From: Longicatena sp.
GTDB lineage: Bacteria > Bacillota_I > Bacilli_A > Erysipelotrichales > Erysipelotrichaceae
Direction of reading: 5' to 3'
DNA: 8,113 bases
NCBI GenBank assembly: GCA_020025055.1
Contig: JAHHST010000067.1
Span: 1-8,113 of the forward strand
Of this stretch, positions 6,726-8,113 are shown piece by piece. The notes under the pieces are model-generated. The model worked only from the letters and a program-made list of their open reading frames with translations, had not been told where the DNA came from and searched no databases. A program made the position numbers and the translations under genes. Each line of letters starts with the position of its first letter. Within the stretch, counting starts at the first letter, position 1.

Positions 6726-7687
6726 TATAAACGATCCCCTTTCAAATATCTTTTAGCTTTCTGTAACATTTGTTCAAAATTCTCCGGCATATCATTTGGG
6801 ACTTTTCTTACATCAATTTGAATCCCTCTTTTTATTATTTTTTCAAATGCTACTATATCCTTTTCGTCCATAGAAACTGCACTACTAACAATCATCTTTC
6901 CTTTAGAATGAGCTAATGACCCTAAATTGATCGTTGAAATACGAACTCCCGCTTCTACTACTTTTACAACATCTTCTACATTTTCAAATAACAATAAAGT
7001 TCTCGTGTCACCAAAACGATCATCTCGATCCAATTCTATCATTTTAGAAATAGGAATCACATGTGCTTTCACCCCTACTGGAGCTGCCTCTTTTATCATT
7101 TTCTTTCTAAGTTGATCATGAGAAACTTGATCACTAACTACAATTATTCTATTTGGTTGACAATATTTCACCCAATTCGTTGCTACTTGTCCGTGTAATA
7201 AACGCGAATCAATTCGTGCAAGCACATACTCCATACAACCTTTCTTTATATTATTTTTGTGGATTGCTTGATTACAAGTTTTTGTATCCTTGATGATATC
7301 AGGTATACAACGAATTCCTGACGCTTGTACACTTAAAATATGTTTCATCAAATCTTTTGCATGATCCATACTTTCTCTTACCATCAATGTTTCAATAAGC
7401 ATAGGTAAATTTACACCTGCAATCATAGCCCAAGAAGTATGATTTTCTAACAACACTTGAATTTGATTACACGGAGTTCCTCCCCATAAATCAACCAAAA
7501 ATAAGACTTCATCTTGGTTTGACAAGCTGGATACTGCCTGTAAAATTTTTCTTTTCAAATCATGAGGTCCTTCATTTGGCATCAAGCAACATACTTGAAT
7601 ATCCTTTTGATGTCCTACAATCATTTCTCCAGACATCAATAATCCTTTAGCAAAATCTCCATGACTTGCTACAATTATACTTATCAT
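6725..7687 (-). CDS. manX: PTS mannose/fructose/sorbose family, fused IIAB component
   Basis: Cytoplasmic phosphoryl carrier of the PTS: HPr phosphorylates the IIA histidine, which passes the phosphate to the IIB histidine and then to the incoming sugar. The IIA domain (about 1-125) has ASH9G, with H9 the expected phosphorylation site, plus MPNEGPHDL and LVDLWGGTP. After a linker the IIB domain (about 152-320) has ARIDSRLLH165GQV, with H165 the second site. The 320-residue length fits the IIAB fusions of Streptococcus and Lactobacillus (ManL-like). The linker (about 126-151) is rich in K, N, I and C rather than the frequent Ala-Pro type. I chose the ATG at 7685-7687, with GAGG nine bases upstream; the in-frame TTG at 7702 overlaps that site. 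It is the first gene of the operon. The exact sugar is unknown. Confidence 0.95.
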   Translation of the reverse strand: MISIIVASHGDFAKGLLMSGEMIVGHQKDIQVCCLMPNEGPHDLKRKILQAVSSLSNQDEVLFLVDLWGGTPCNQIQVLLENHTSWAMIAGVNLPMLIETLMVRESMDHAKDLMKHILSVQASGIRCIPDIIKDTKTCNQAIHKNNIKKGCMEYVLARIDSRLLHGQVATNWVKYCQPNRIIVVSDQVSHDQLRKKMIKEAAPVGVKAHVIPISKMIELDRDDRFGDTRTLLLFENVEDVVKVVEAGVRISTINLGSLAHSKGKMIVSSAVSMDEKDIVAFEKIIKRGIQIDVRKVPNDMPENFEQMLQKAKRYLKGDRL

Positions 7688-7721
7688 TATTGATCGCCTC
7701 AATTCTTTATTCTTATTTCAT

Positions 7722-7743
7722 ATCATATCACATTTTCATTATA
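7722..7743 (-). promoter_or_regulatory. candidate -10 elements for the PTS operon
   Basis: Two -10-like elements lie upstream of the IIAB gene on the minus strand: an extended form, TGATATGAT (hexamer 7722-7727), and a perfect TATAAT (7738-7743). Neither has a convincing -35. No -24/-12 sigma-54 element of the kind that drives many mannose-PTS operons, and no clear catabolite-responsive element, was seen here. Confidence 0.35.
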
Positions 7744-7784
7744 TATAGAACTTCATTCCTATTCACAGATAAAATATCTTATAC

Positions 7785-7813
7785 AAAAAAAATTATTGGT
7801 TTTAAATAATTTT
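7785..7813 (-). terminator. weak AT-only terminator downstream of the VanZ-like gene
   Basis: Read on the minus strand, AAAATTATT (7805-7813) pairs perfectly with AATAATTTT (7789-7797) across a 7-base loop, and the T run continues through 7785. The nine pairs are all A-T, so the hairpin is weak. It lies about 57 nt after the VanZ-like stop codon and before the PTS promoter region, where a terminator is expected. Confidence 0.4.
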
Positions 7814-7869
7814 AATATAAATAAATACTTCTTAATAAATAAATTTTTAAAGAAACTATATTATTGCTT

Positions 7870-8113
7870 TTACAACTTCATTTTTATTTTTGATATCATA
7901 GGTTTAATTATTATTTTTAAAATAACATATCCTATAAATCCTCCTAACACATTTGCTAATATATCATTTATATCAAAAAACCATGCCGGTGCTTGAAATA
8001 TAACACTCAATACTAATTGAAGGATTTCTATTGAAAAAGTAAAAATAAAGCTAGACAATAATGCATACTTAAAATTTACTTTTTCATTATATAGCGGATA
8101 TAAAATTCCAAAC
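7870..8113 (-). CDS. VanZ-like family membrane protein (C-terminal part, cut by the right edge)
   Basis: Only the last 80 or so residues are in the window; the frame is open to the right edge and the start lies beyond it. The visible part shows a hydrophobic segment ending in SIEILQL, then a short loop, FDINDILANVLGGFIGY, and a final hydrophobic segment followed by a basic tail (KPMISKIKMKL). The order IEILQL, then DI-D-I--N-LGG--GY, is the characteristic C-terminal signature of VanZ-like proteins. VanZ itself gives low-level teicoplanin resistance, but most chromosomal VanZ-like proteins have no assigned function, so none should be claimed here. The neighbouring PTS operon gives no clue, and the terminator-like hairpin between them suggests separate transcription. 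Confidence 0.85.
   Translation of the reverse strand, partial: FGILYPLYNEKVNFKYALLSSFIFTFSIEILQLVLSVIFQAPAWFFDINDILANVLGGFIGYVILKIIIKPMISKIKMKL

Noticed and set aside
7767..7779. Small palindrome AGATA-AAA-TATCT upstream of the PTS operon
   Set aside because: The arms are only five bases long in AT-rich DNA and match no operator I know, so chance is likely.
7688..7869. Possible sigma-54 promoter or catabolite-responsive element for the PTS operon
   Set aside because: I looked for the TGGC...TTGC core and for TG-AA-CG-type cre sites and found no acceptable match in this stretch.
7796..7996. Plus-strand 66-codon frame at the right end
   Set aside because: It overlaps the VanZ-like gene on the opposite strand and a terminator-like hairpin, with no RBS.
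1..8113. Defence system, CRISPR array, mobile element or tRNA
   Set aside because: No direct-repeat array, transposase, terminal inverted repeats or cloverleaf-like stretch was seen on either strand.

Overview
This window looks like chromosomal DNA from a low-GC, AT-rich member of the Bacillota. I infer a gut, Erysipelotrichia-like lineage from the combination of an Rnf complex, a mannose-family PTS, DegV and VanZ-like proteins, together with AGGAGG-type ribosome binding sites. No tRNA, rRNA, CRISPR array, insertion sequence or phage gene is visible. Genes are tightly packed, and the longest gene-free stretch is about 254 bases (2467-2720).

Left part (1-2466, minus strand): the start of an Rnf operon, rnfC followed by rnfD. 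Rnf is a membrane complex that couples electron transfer between ferredoxin and NAD to ion pumping. RnfC carries both 4Fe-4S motifs, and RnfD carries the T-G-A-T flavinylation motif. The rnfD reading frame does not stop where RnfD normally ends. It continues into an extra basic-then-hydrophobic segment and an apparent extracytoplasmic tail that leaves the window, which suggests a fusion to an RnfG-like part.

Centre (2467-4221): a divergent intergenic region holds promoters in both directions and two inverted repeats. It is followed on the plus strand by a two-gene unit: an unrecognised 98-residue protein and apbE, a lipoprotein FMN transferase. ApbE enzymes covalently attach FMN to RnfD and RnfG, so the enzyme and its likely substrate are encoded back to back. 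A bidirectional terminator closes this unit against degV.

Right part (4220-8113, minus strand): degV (a fatty-acid-binding FakB/DegV-family protein) with its own good promoter; then, upstream of it, a complete mannose-family PTS operon in the order IIAB, IIC, IID; then the C-terminal end of a VanZ-like membrane protein cut by the window edge. No convincing terminator separates the PTS operon from degV.

The main points for a second look are the extended RnfD, the small unknown gene transcribed with apbE, the inverted repeats between the divergent rnf and apbE units, and a nine-T tract inside the apbE-unit promoter spacer.
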